From contig CAMWFQ010000003.1 of assembly GCA_947173495.1 (NCBI GenBank), positions 62,001-126,000 of the forward strand: a stretch of DNA of 64,000 bases, read 5' to 3'. The stretch's first letter is position 1; each line of letters begins with the position of its first letter. A model generated the notes under the pieces. The model saw only the letters and a program-made list of their open reading frames with translations. It did no database searches and was not told the origin of the DNA. The position numbers and the translations under genes were made by a program. Below are positions 8,665 to 17,117 of the stretch, one piece after another. The stretch comes from an uncultured Lachnospiraceae bacterium. Lineage in GTDB: Bacteria > Bacillota > Clostridia > Lachnospirales > Lachnospiraceae.

Positions 8665-10191
8665 TTACGCATTCTTTATCATTTCCTTTTTGTACTCTTT
8701 GGGACTGATTCCCACATATTTCTTAAACTTCAGGTAAAAGTAATCGATGTTGTTGTATCCCACTTTCTCGGAGATCTGATAAACCTTCATATCCGTTTCC
8801 AGCAGCAGTCTCTTTGCATTGACAATCCGTATGGTATCTAAAATATTGTTAAAGCTGTCTCCCATCTCCCTGCGGAAAATTTTCCCCAGATAATTGCTGT
8901 TGTAGTTAAACATCTTTGCAAACCCTTCAACTTTGAGATCCTGATCGTAATTTTTTTCCATATAATAATACATACGCTTAATCACAGTTGCGGAATCATC
9001 GCTTCCGATCTGCCGGCACATATCCTGCAGAACTTCGCAATATAGTTCCATCAAAGTCCCTAATTTTTCCGACTGATTCATTTTTTCCATTAACTGCATG
9101 ATATGTCCGTTCAGGCTGCCGTATTTCTTTTCAAGACTGTTACGTATCGTCATCAGATTATACATGAGCTGGATTTTGATATCCATCTCCTTCATCAGAT
9201 TCTTTCTGCAATAAACTTCAAATTTATCCACGCTTTCCCTGATTCCATCCAGATCTCCCACCTCAATCAGCAGCATAAACTGCTCCGCCTGAGGACATTC
9301 CGCCATTTCCTGCTGCTGTTCAATCGTACTTATGGAAAGAATATCATAGCTCCCGAACAAAAACTTCTGCTCCAACATGAATTCCGCAAATTCATAAGAA
9401 TAACATAAGTCATACCATTGATTCACATTATGTCCTACGGCAATCAGCAGTCCTTCGCCAAACCTCCGCCTGATCCATTCGTTCCGTCTGGAAAGCAGAT
9501 CAACCCATGTTCTGTAATCCATACCGGTTCCTACCAGTACAATCTGATTATCCATTACTATTTTTTCACTGTACAATTCTCCATCCTGAAGAAATATCTT
9601 TACCTTTTCCTGAAATTCCCCATCCTCTTTATGTAAAAGCAGATCTCTGTCTGTCAGGATTGCGGCGCACAGGATTTTCTCTCCAAAAGAAACCTGATAA
9701 CGCTTTATCTTCTCTTCCAGCTCCTCCCTCGTTTCCATTTGCAGTACGATCAGGCGCAGCAATTCTTCCCTCGCTATATTCTCATTGACTGAGTGATAAA
9801 CTCTCTCTCCTTCCTTCTGGTTCAGCTCCTCCTTGATCCTCTGTACACATTGTGTAAGCTCATCTTCTTCAATAGGCTTTAATAAATATTCTTTTACGCC
9901 ATATTTGATTGCCTCTTTGGCAAATTCAAATTCCGCATAACCGGTCAAAATAATAAAATACCCCTCATATCCGGCTTCCTTTGCCTCGCGGATCAGTTCA
10001 AGGCCGCTCATTCCCGGCATTTTGATATCAACCAATGCCAGATCCGGACAATATTCCAGCAGTTTCTTTAACCCATCCTTTCCGTCTTTTCCATCCTCGC
10101 AAAAAACAAAGCCTTCTTTTTCCCAGTCCAGCAAATCATGGACGCCCCATCTGATCATCGCCTCGTCATCTATTATCATTACCTTGTACAT
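8665..10191 (-). CDS. Response regulator, YesN type with AraC-family DNA-binding domain
   Basis: This is the transcription activator of a two-component pair. The start at 10191 fits the SD AGAGGAG better than the ATG six bases upstream. The receiver domain has the acidic pair in MIIDDEAM and the phospho-acceptor Asp in LVDIKMPGMSG near residue 54, with the Lys in YLLKPIEEDE. A middle region of about 250 residues is poorly conserved. The C-terminal 100 residues form two helix-turn-helix motifs (NYNSNYLGKIFRREMG and VYQISEKVGYNNIDYFYLKFKKYVG in two parts). It overlaps the kinase gene by 26 bases. The likely target is the divergently placed function next door, the sugar transporter operon. Confidence 0.9.
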   Translation of the reverse strand: MYKVMIIDDEAMIRWGVHDLLDWEKEGFVFCEDGKDGKDGLKKLLEYCPDLALVDIKMPGMSGLELIREAKEAGYEGYFIILTGYAEFEFAKEAIKYGVKEYLLKPIEEDELTQCVQRIKEELNQKEGERVYHSVNENIAREELLRLIVLQMETREELEEKIKRYQVSFGEKILCAAILTDRDLLLHKEDGEFQEKVKIFLQDGELYSEKIVMDNQIVLVGTGMDYRTWVDLLSRRNEWIRRRFGEGLLIAVGHNVNQWYDLCYSYEFAEFMLEQKFLFGSYDILSISTIEQQQEMAECPQAEQFMLLIEVGDLDGIRESVDKFEVYCRKNLMKEMDIKIQLMYNLMTIRNSLEKKYGSLNGHIMQLMEKMNQSEKLGTLMELYCEVLQDMCRQIGSDDSATVIKRMYYYMEKNYDQDLKVEGFAKMFNYNSNYLGKIFRREMGDSFNNILDTIRIVNAKRLLLETDMKVYQISEKVGYNNIDYFYLKFKKYVGISPKEYKKEMIKNA

Positions 10192-11986
10192 AGACATCTC
10201 CTCTGAGCTTTTCCGCCTCCGGCAACCATATTTCTATTCTCGTAAACTTTCCTTCCACACTGTCAATTTTCACTCCATATCCATCTCCATACTTAAGCTT
10301 CACCCTCTGATGGACATTGCTGATACCAATATGTTTTCCCTTTTCATTATAACAGTCCAGCTTTCTCTTAAGTTCACACAGTTTCTCCTCACTCATCCCC
10401 ATGCCGTCATCCGCTATCGTGATAACCACATTTTCCTCTCTCTTACATATATTGATCTCAATCGTTCCCGTCCCCTCCTTGGTTTCCAGACCATGGATAA
10501 TGGAATTTTCCACAATCGGCTGTATGATCAGGGGAAGAATATAAAGCTGCTCTATTCCCTCCTCCACATAAATGTGATATTTGATTCTTTCCCCAAAACG
10601 ATATTGCTGAATTTTGAGATAATGCTCTACCAGCTCTGTTTCCTTACAAACAGTAACTTCACTGACACCTGCCTGCAGAGTGCTCCTCATAATTTTAGCA
10701 AGCATCCTGACAATCTCTTCAATATCATATTGCTTACTCCTGCGCGCCTTCATACGAATCGTTTCCAGCGTATTATATAAAAAGTGAGGATTGATCTGAC
10801 TCGCCAGCATTTTGAATTCCGCATCCTTCTGTTGAATCGTCAGCCGCTCCGCATGAAGCTTTTCCCGATAGACCTCCGCCAAAAGCCGCTGTATCTGATA
10901 AATCATGGTTCCCAGATAATCATACAGTTCACTGATCTCATCATTCCCTTCCAGCTTTTCTTCCAGCTCAAAGCTGCCGCCCGCCGCTTTCTGCATCTGT
11001 TTTAAAAACCGCTCCACACGGTTGCTGAAGGAATGGGAAAAATACATGATAATCACAACAGACAGCACGACGCTTAACGCAAAAAAGAGTATACTCTTCA
11101 TTGTCCGACTGTTTACATCCCGCAGAATATTATGATATGACTTAAGACTGACGATCTGGAGATAATCACCGGACTCAACTAACGGAATTGTTTCGCAGGT
11201 CATCAAATACTCCTGTCTCTCTAACAGGATATTCTCCTGTGTCTCATTGTTGTCGGCAGATGGCAGAAATCCCATAATCTGTTCGGCCTGTATCTTTTTC
11301 CCCAGATCTGTGACGACTGTTTCTCCATTCAATAGGATAAATACTTCACTGTCCTTATTCTGCAATAATGCCTCAAACCGTTCCGGCCTGATATAGACCG
11401 CCAGTACTCCCACATCCTCCCCTTTCCTGGTTTTCAGCATTCTGAGAAGCGCCAGCGTCATAGAATCGGTAGACGGGATCTGACGCAGACGCCATAATCC
11501 CCCTCCGTTTTTTTCTTTTGCCGACTGATACCACTCCTCCTTTTCCATCTCCTCCGCCATCTTAATGAAGCGCGAATTTCCAACAATACTTTCATTTTTT
11601 ACATATATGTTAATCCATGCAAGGGTATTATTATAATATCTCCCATAATCCAGAAAGGAAGTAAACTCCTTGTAATCCTGTACCACCTCCTGATAATCTT
11701 TATATTGCTTCGCCGCAATCTCCTCCAGCCTCGCATCAAAATAGAAATACTTTGTAACAGTGCTGACCGTTCCGGTCATCTCCTCCACCTGCTTTTTCAC
11801 CATTTCAAGCTCAACTACTTCCGCATCTTTCGCCTGTTCGATCAAAATACCGGACATTCCATGGATCAGGTACAGCCCGATAAAAATAATCGGCAGGGCG
11901 CTTCCGATGATATAAATAAACAGCATACGATAACGCAGCTTCATTCCGGAAATCCGGTTCATTAACAATTTGATTCTCTGTGGCAT
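10166..11986 (-). CDS. Sensor histidine kinase, YesM type
   Basis: This membrane kinase pairs with the YesN regulator that follows it. The ATG at 11986 has the SD TTGGAG; an in-frame TTG lies 15 bases upstream. It has one membrane segment near residue 25, an extracellular sensor of about 250 residues, a second membrane segment (SILFFALSVVLSVVIIMYF) and a HAMP region. The kinase region has the phospho-acceptor His in QINPHFLYNTLETIR and an ATPase with PIVENSIIHGLE and DDGMGMS. YesM kinases usually sense extracellular sugars or polysaccharide breakdown products. The ligand here is not readable but should match the transporter at 4789-8452. Confidence 0.9.
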   Translation of the reverse strand: MPQRIKLLMNRISGMKLRYRMLFIYIIGSALPIIFIGLYLIHGMSGILIEQAKDAEVVELEMVKKQVEEMTGTVSTVTKYFYFDARLEEIAAKQYKDYQEVVQDYKEFTSFLDYGRYYNNTLAWINIYVKNESIVGNSRFIKMAEEMEKEEWYQSAKEKNGGGLWRLRQIPSTDSMTLALLRMLKTRKGEDVGVLAVYIRPERFEALLQNKDSEVFILLNGETVVTDLGKKIQAEQIMGFLPSADNNETQENILLERQEYLMTCETIPLVESGDYLQIVSLKSYHNILRDVNSRTMKSILFFALSVVLSVVIIMYFSHSFSNRVERFLKQMQKAAGGSFELEEKLEGNDEISELYDYLGTMIYQIQRLLAEVYREKLHAERLTIQQKDAEFKMLASQINPHFLYNTLETIRMKARRSKQYDIEEIVRMLAKIMRSTLQAGVSEVTVCKETELVEHYLKIQQYRFGERIKYHIYVEEGIEQLYILPLIIQPIVENSIIHGLETKEGTGTIEINICKREENVVITIADDGMGMSEEKLCELKRKLDCYNEKGKHIGISNVHQRVKLKYGDGYGVKIDSVEGKFTRIEIWLPEAEKLRGDVYVQGNDNR

Positions 11987-12140
11987 ATATGAATTCTCCA
12001 ATTACCCATTGTTCGTTTTTCTTAGAACCTGTTGTCCGTTCTGCTTTCCGTTTTTCACTTCGTCAAGTGGAACTCCTGCGTATTTCACAATTTATCATAC
12101 ACATGGCCTGCAAATACGTCAAATTTATTGTCCATCTTCA

Positions 12141-12212
12141 TACTCGCTCTTTCCGCAAAAAGTCTGCAACTAATTATATCAAATTACCGTATATGAATCA
12201 AACTATTTACTG
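12141..12212 (-). promoter_or_regulatory. Promoter copy resembling the one ahead of the ABC gene at 18794
   Basis: TTGATT (12201-12196), a 17-base spacer and TATAAT (12178-12173) read toward the YesM gene. About 75 bases around it match 18781-18857 closely, including the ATGAAGATG that starts the ABC gene there. Here no matching coding region follows, so it is a duplicated promoter plus start scrap that could also serve yesM. Confidence 0.55.
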
Positions 12213-12292
12213 TCACATCTTGCAAAACTCTGTCACTATGCCAGAAGATATATGGAAAATAAAGCGGAAGGTAAACACTATTGGTGTTCGGA

Positions 12293-12400
12293 ATGATTTT
12301 GGAATTTGTCGGTATTGTAGTGACGATCATCAGCATCATCGTCACGATAATCAGTATCCGGCAGGCCGGAAAAAAGACATCAAAAAAGCAACCGCCCTGA
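12293..12400 (+). CDS. Small hydrophobic peptide, type I toxin-like
   Basis: This is a 35-residue frame with one membrane segment (FVGIVVTIISIIVTIISI) and a basic tail (RQAGKKTSKKQPP). Size, single span and Lys-rich end are like membrane toxins of type I toxin-antitoxin pairs. The end of the frame runs into a perfect bidirectional terminator stem, which suits a toxin mRNA overlapped by a convergent antisense RNA. The SD is weak (GGAAGG about 20 bases upstream), so the start is uncertain. A second, truncated copy of the same 3' end lies at 21243. The antisense promoter was not located. The assignment rests on architecture alone. Confidence 0.45.
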   Translation: MILEFVGIVVTIISIIVTIISIRQAGKKTSKKQPP

Positions 12401-12421
12401 CCAAAGTTAGGTTGCTTTTTT
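12382..12421. terminator. Bidirectional rho-independent terminator
   Basis: AAAAAAGCAACC and GGTTGCTTTTTT form a perfect 12-bp stem with a 16-base loop, so both strands end in a T run. It overlaps the end of the small hydrophobic peptide gene. Confidence 0.8.
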
Positions 12422-12526
12422 GAACTACTATAACTGAGGCGAACCGTTGCTTCACGGTAACATTAACAAACATCGCAGATACAATATCCATATAGCCAAT
12501 CCGGCAGTGATGGCGGAAGGCCTCTA

Positions 12527-12727
12527 TTAGTTCTGCCTTTCTGATACAGCCAACCGCAGAGAGGTATTTTTTGCTTCAGCTCCGCAAATCTGATTCATAT
12601 TTAAATACTTTCTATATTGATTTATCTCTCTTTTAAGCTTATTACATACTGCCTCAGCATCATTTGAACACTCTCTTGCTATATTTTTAGCATATTCTGT
12701 GTACAGGCTTTCAATGACACCAGGCTT
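12527..12727 (-). pseudogene. C-terminal fragment of an unrecognised protein
   Basis: On the minus strand an open frame of about 66 codons ends at TAA 12527, with content such as PGVIESLYTEYAKNIA and LKREINQYRKYLN. It has no start of its own. It abuts the serine recombinase fragment on the other strand at about 12727, which suggests a deletion or insertion junction. The family is not recognised; the protein-like composition suggests a real gene remnant. The 12421-12526 stretch before it holds nothing I can name. Confidence 0.35.
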
Positions 12728-12907
12728 AACGAGTGGTACGTTGCCGACACCAGCCGCAAAATCAAAGCTGTTTTCAAGTCAAGAATGGAAAAGGGCTTGC
12801 GTTGTTCCGGGAGCGTCTGCTATGGCTACCGCGCTTCCAAAGAGGAAAAAGGCGAGTGGTTGATTGACGAGGAAGCCACCGCCGAAAAAGCAGAGCAAAG
12901 CGCATAG
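12728..12907 (+). pseudogene. Large serine recombinase fragment
   Basis: An open frame of 59 codons reads NEWYVADTSRKIKAVFKSRM, then GSVCYGY and EWLIDEEA. This is the segment after the catalytic domain of large serine recombinases found on clostridial Tn4451/Tn5397-type elements. Both the catalytic N-terminus and the rest of the C-terminus are missing. It marks a lost mobile element. Bases 12908-13028 hold no further recognisable gene. Confidence 0.7.
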
Positions 12908-13028
12908 CCGGTTATACATATTACCACCAATGCCGACGGCGGCGAAATCTTTTCGTTTCTTTTATCCTTTATTATTGTGTTTATAAGATTCTGCTATTAG
13001 ACAAAACCGAACAAATTTTACTATCCTA

Positions 13029-13061
13029 TTGACAAGAAAATATAGCTATACCATAATGGTA
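13029..13061 (+). promoter_or_regulatory. Promoter and palindromic operator of the TetR-type regulator
   Basis: TTGACA (13029-13034), a 17-base spacer and CATAAT (13052-13057) form the promoter. The -10 box sits inside the perfect palindrome TACCATAATGGTA (13049-13061). Overlap of palindrome and -10 fits self-repression by the TetR-type protein. Confidence 0.65.
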
Positions 13062-13104
13062 ACTAATGTTGCGCAACTTATGTTTCTATAGGAGGGAATT
13101 TAAA

Positions 13105-13662
13105 ATGCCACCAACACCAATTATTACTAAACAAGAAATTATTAGCACTGGGATTCAGTTAATTAGAGAAAACGGAATACGCAGCGTAAATGCCCGTAGT
13201 TTGGCGAAATCTCTTAACTGTTCTACAAAACCTCTTTTTCGCATTTACAAAAATATGGAGGAGCTGAAAAAGGACATTAAAAAGGAACTTGATATTTATT
13301 ACAATGACTTCATGGAAAAGAATATGACTAATGAAAATCGGTTGTTAAGTCAAGGCATTTCATATATCGAATTTGCGCGTAGTGAAAAAATGATTTTCAG
13401 TAGCTTATTTATGAATATGACTATGGCTGGTTCTTCTTTACAAGATATTATCCATGCAGAATGGAACAGAGCTTCCATAGAAAACGCCAAAGCATTGACA
13501 GGTTTATCAACGGAAAAAGCAGAAATGTTATTTATCAATTTTTGGCTATATTCTCATGGCGTAGCTACACAAATTGTATCTAATGATATAGAAATTCCAT
13601 TGGATTTGGTAAAGAAATTATTAGAAAATGCTTTTAAACGATTCTCATTGGAAACAGTATAA
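13105..13662 (+). CDS. TetR family transcriptional regulator
   Basis: This is a 185-residue repressor. The start at 13105 has a strong SD (AGGAGGGAATTTAAA); an in-frame ATG at 13066 has none. The N-terminal helix-turn-helix spans about residues 5-55, with GIRSVNARSLAKSLNCSTKP and LFRIYKNMEELKKDI. The C-terminal ligand domain is variable and mentions no known effector. A palindrome over the promoter suggests self-control. The methyltransferase gene follows 26 bases downstream in the same AT-rich block, whose base composition differs from the flanking sugar genes and suggests transfer. The regulated function is probably that methyltransferase. Confidence 0.85.
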   Translation: MPPTPIITKQEIISTGIQLIRENGIRSVNARSLAKSLNCSTKPLFRIYKNMEELKKDIKKELDIYYNDFMEKNMTNENRLLSQGISYIEFARSEKMIFSSLFMNMTMAGSSLQDIIHAEWNRASIENAKALTGLSTEKAEMLFINFWLYSHGVATQIVSNDIEIPLDLVKKLLENAFKRFSLETV

Positions 13663-13688
13663 AAAATGAAAGAAAGGATAATTTAATT

Positions 13689-14414
13689 ATGTTAGAAAAT
13701 GAAATAAGGACGCCGGAGGAGCTCAAAAAATATATGATTGATCTCAAAAAATGGTTAGCCCAGGAAAGAGATAAACCTATTGAAGAAATGGCAGATTTCT
13801 TTTCTAACCGAATTGATAATTATGATAATGTTCATCTTAATAATTGGGGGGAAGAATATGCTCATATAGCGGATTATTTTGATACCTCTATAAATTCTTT
13901 ACTTGATATTGGTTGCGGTACAGGGCTAGAACTTGCATCAATATATCAAAAATTTCCTAATGTGAAGATTACAGGTATTGATTTATCCAAAGATATGTTG
14001 GAAAAACTGCGGGTTAAATATGCGGATAAGGATATTGATTTAATTATGGCAGATTATTTTGAATATCCATTAGAAGCAGAGAAATATGACGCAGCTCTTT
14101 CATTTGAAACATTACATCATTTTAAATACTCTAAAAAACAAAAAATATATGATAAACTTTTCCAAACAATTAAATGCGAAGGGTACTATATTGAATGTGA
14201 TTATGTCGCCTGTTGCTTAGATGAAGAAATACTCTGCCTTGAACAATATGAATTTAAACGCAAAGAAAACCATATACCTGATGATGTTTTTGTTCATATT
14301 GATATTCCATTAACACTTGAGCATCAAATACAGTTGATGAAAAATGCAGGTTTTAGAAATGTACATATACTTTATGAAAATAAAAGCACAATGATTATAA
14401 AAGCTGAAAAATAA
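13689..14414 (+). CDS. SAM-dependent methyltransferase, class I
   Basis: This is a 241-residue methyltransferase with unknown acceptor. The SAM-binding motif I is LLDIGCGTGLELASIY near residues 75-90, the acidic motif II is ITGIDLSKDML, and FETLHHF provides the later motif. The N-terminal 70 residues are charged and helical. The start follows the weak SD AAAGGATAATTTA. It is the second gene of an operon with the TetR regulator, which may sense the substrate or a drug. Such regulator and methyltransferase pairs are often linked to detoxification, but this is inference. Low GC suggests horizontal origin. Confidence 0.85.
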   Translation: MLENEIRTPEELKKYMIDLKKWLAQERDKPIEEMADFFSNRIDNYDNVHLNNWGEEYAHIADYFDTSINSLLDIGCGTGLELASIYQKFPNVKITGIDLSKDMLEKLRVKYADKDIDLIMADYFEYPLEAEKYDAALSFETLHHFKYSKKQKIYDKLFQTIKCEGYYIECDYVACCLDEEILCLEQYEFKRKENHIPDDVFVHIDIPLTLEHQIQLMKNAGFRNVHILYENKSTMIIKAEK

Positions 14415-14583
14415 ACAATTTCCACTCTATTGTCCGAAATGCAAACAGGAAAATTTAATTGATGCTAAAGAACTGCATATAACTATTATCAAACAGTAAC
14501 TTGTGATGTTGTATCATTTTAGTTGACACCTTATACGCAAGGATTTGATGTATAATCAAAGAGAAATAAGGAGGCAACTGACA

Positions 14584-14816
14584 ATGGCAAAAAAACAACG
14601 CAAATACGACATGGAATATAAAATCCAGGCCGTAAAGCTGGCAAAGGAAATCGGCGGCGCAAAAGCGGCTTTTCACATCCGCAGAGCCATTGAAAAAATG
14701 CGTTAGGGACATAACCGAAATCAAGGCAAAAGACGGAAAGCTCTATGTATCCGCCGTATTTGACTGCTTTGATGCCGCTGTCCTCGGACTGGCAATGGAC
14801 ACAAACATGAAAGCAT
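14584..14816 (+). pseudogene. IS3-family insertion sequence remnant
   Basis: The start reads MAKKQRKYDMEYKIQAVKLA with the SD GGAGGC, which is an IS3 OrfA N-terminus. After about 38 codons it jumps to RDITEIKAKDGKLYVSAVFD and LGLAMDTNM, which belong to the DDE domain of OrfB. Most of both genes is deleted internally. The flanks at 14415-14583 and 14817-14930 show no other gene. Confidence 0.75.
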
Positions 14817-14930
14817 CCTTTTCAGCAAAGTATTACAGTTACTGTCTGTACCCATAGTTTTTTCCTTTCAGTACACTTTTCGGTTATATTTGTCCATTCA
14901 TAGTTATGAACAAAAGAAGGTATAAATTTA

Positions 14931-15479
14931 TTATAATAATTGATTTATTATTTGCTTTATACTATTAATATAATCATCCGTCTTTTTCCTTTTATATACA
15001 TAGATATACGAGGGGTGATGTACAGGAACATAATGAATTTTTTCAACTGTTTTATATGTATAATCAAAATCATTCCACTTTTCAAAAACAGTATTTAAAT
15101 GCCTTCCCACCGAAGAATATACTTTTTCCCCTAATAAAAATACAATTTTAGGTGACATTGCATGAATCTCTTTCCGTAAATTTTCAAAGCAACTGTCAAT
15201 TTCCTTTTTATTGGGATATCGAAGTTTTTGCTGTTCTGTTAATGGTAAACATTTCACCAGATTCGTTTTGTATGTAATAACATTGCAGCACGAATTTTCG
15301 ATTTTATGAATCAGCATTCCAGTATTAGTTTCTGGGGATAAAGGAATTTCGACATCAGACATCATTTTCTTAGCTGATAAACCAACCCAAAAAACCTGAC
15401 ACGGTTTTTCTGTATCAAGTAAAGGCTTTTGGTTAAAGCATAAACCACATTTTTGACAGTCATATATTTGCTCTATCAT
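14931..15479 (-). CDS. Uracil-DNA glycosylase superfamily protein, Fe-S type, altered catalytic motif
   Basis: This 182-residue protein resembles family 4/5 uracil-DNA glycosylases. Cysteines in CQKC near residue 8, and in KTNLVKC followed about 25 residues later by IDSCFENL, match the four [4Fe-4S] ligands. IVFLLGEKVY and VHHPSYIYVYK match the later glycosylase motifs. The usual GE-PG water-activating motif is replaced by VGLSAKKM, so base excision activity is doubtful. It overlaps the end of an ABC exporter gene by 20 bases and has SD GGAGAAAAGATT, so it is translated with the exporter. It is AT-rich compared with that exporter. Its role in an exporter operon is unknown. Confidence 0.7.
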   Translation of the reverse strand: MIEQIYDCQKCGLCFNQKPLLDTEKPCQVFWVGLSAKKMMSDVEIPLSPETNTGMLIHKIENSCCNVITYKTNLVKCLPLTEQQKLRYPNKKEIDSCFENLRKEIHAMSPKIVFLLGEKVYSSVGRHLNTVFEKWNDFDYTYKTVEKIHYVPVHHPSYIYVYKRKKTDDYINSIKQIINQLL

Positions 15480-17082
15480 AATCTTTTCTCCGTAAATTCA
15501 TCCCTTCTTTTCTGCAATTTCCAATCACCTGCCTTCCGTCCATCAGTCTCACAGCACTGTCAGTTGCAGCCGCCAGGAAAATGATTCCCTTAAATTCTCC
15601 CAGAATAGATCTGACCATGTTCTCCTCCGTCTTCCGGTCAACCTGATCCGTCAGCCCATTCAGAAACAGGATCCCGGCATCCCCATACAGCGCGCGGGCA
15701 ATGGCAATCCGTTTCCTCTGCCCGCCGGATACGGCCATTCCCCGCTTCCCGGCATTTTTGTGCATCCCTTCTTCAAATGACTCTATATCCTCCAAAAGAT
15801 CGGCCTGCTTTATTACCGTCATGAATTTATCCCTGTCAAAAGGCTCTCCCATACAGATGTTTTCACAGATGGAAGCGTCAAACAGGACCGGTTCCCTTGG
15901 CACATACACACACCTGATATCCCTGATGCGGTCACTGCATAGGCGAAACAGCTGCTGCAGGAGCACGCTCTTTTCCTCTTCATTTTCCTTTCCGAGAAGG
16001 ACAACCTGCCCCCTCCCCGCCCGGATCATCTTCTTTTCCCCGGGCAAAAGGATTTCCAGTTCCCCGGCTTCATATACGGCATCCCCGGCCTCCGGCCCTT
16101 TTGCCCTGCCGCCTTCCGAACCTGACGCCTCATGCACCTCATATAACCTGTCCGCCGAAACGCGGGTCTGCTTATGCCTTTTGATCAATGCGCCTATGGC
16201 ATCCGGCAGAGAAGTAAGAAACGCATAATAATATTCAAACATCACCATCTCCCCAACCGTCAAGCGCCCCTGCTTCAAAAGCGGAATGGAGATCAGCAAA
16301 ACAATCCCCAATGTAAAGTTGGCGGAATTTTCAGATACGGATCCCAAAGCCTTATCCAGTACCCTGTCCTTTACCTCGCTGCTTCTTCTCCTTTTACATT
16401 TCTCCCGGAAAAGCTCGAATATCTTTTCTTCCCGGCAGGTCATTTTGAAATACTCTATATTGCCGAATACACTTTCCATATATTCCGTCAGTTCGCTTGT
16501 CCGCTTTCTGGCAGCCATACGGTTATTGGTAATACGCCCATGAAAGAAGCGCAATGCCAGCACCATAAGGGCTGTCGGGCACAGGCTTACGATTGTAAAA
16601 ACCGGGTTGATGCAGAGCATGACGATCAGTATCGCCGCGCAAAGCACGATTGTGGAGGTCTGCCGGTAAAATTCCATGAAGTAAACCGAAATGTCCTCAC
16701 ACTCATTTCGGAACAGGCTGATCAGCTCACCCTCACTCTTATTAAGTTTTCCGCCAACCCTGACGCTGAGGACATCCTTCAGTAAATCAGACTTCACATT
16801 TTCCTTTAGTCTGGTTTCCAGCTTTACGGCCAGGCCGGAATTGATCTGCTTCACACAATTGATCAGTAACGGCACACCAATATTTAAGGCAATCAATACC
16901 CAGACAGAATCTATCCCAAGGGTGGTCTTTGTCCCCTCAATCAGGTTGAAAATATCTTTTTTTACCAGCCCGCTCACCAGAAAGCTGAATGTATATGTAA
17001 CCGTCTCCACGGCAATGACTGCCAGGGTTAATGCCGCTGCTCCTTTTGCCGCTGTCCGGTATATGCTTTTTTTATGTTCCAT
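15460..17082 (-). CDS. ABC exporter half with degenerate ATP-binding motifs
   Basis: This is a membrane-ATPase fusion of about 540 residues. Six membrane segments fill the first 300 residues. In the ATPase domain the signature is intact (VSGGQRKRIAIARAL), but Walker A is lost (LLGKENEEEKS), Walker B is lost (ILFLNGL, no Asp-Glu) and the H-loop lacks His (AAATDS). The preceding gene has the opposite pattern, so the two should form a heterodimer with one working ATP site. The ATG at 17082 has weak SD AAGGCGGTGG; a GTG at 17118 overlapping the previous stop is an alternative. Substrate unknown; such exporters often move peptides, lipids or drugs. Confidence 0.85.
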   Translation of the reverse strand: MEHKKSIYRTAAKGAAALTLAVIAVETVTYTFSFLVSGLVKKDIFNLIEGTKTTLGIDSVWVLIALNIGVPLLINCVKQINSGLAVKLETRLKENVKSDLLKDVLSVRVGGKLNKSEGELISLFRNECEDISVYFMEFYRQTSTIVLCAAILIVMLCINPVFTIVSLCPTALMVLALRFFHGRITNNRMAARKRTSELTEYMESVFGNIEYFKMTCREEKIFELFREKCKRRRSSEVKDRVLDKALGSVSENSANFTLGIVLLISIPLLKQGRLTVGEMVMFEYYYAFLTSLPDAIGALIKRHKQTRVSADRLYEVHEASGSEGGRAKGPEAGDAVYEAGELEILLPGEKKMIRAGRGQVVLLGKENEEEKSVLLQQLFRLCSDRIRDIRCVYVPREPVLFDASICENICMGEPFDRDKFMTVIKQADLLEDIESFEEGMHKNAGKRGMAVSGGQRKRIAIARALYGDAGILFLNGLTDQVDRKTEENMVRSILGEFKGIIFLAAATDSAVRLMDGRQVIGNCRKEGMNLRRKDYDRANI

Positions 17083-17117
17083 GCTTACCACCGCCTTTTC
17101 GACACGCCCTGCCGGCA

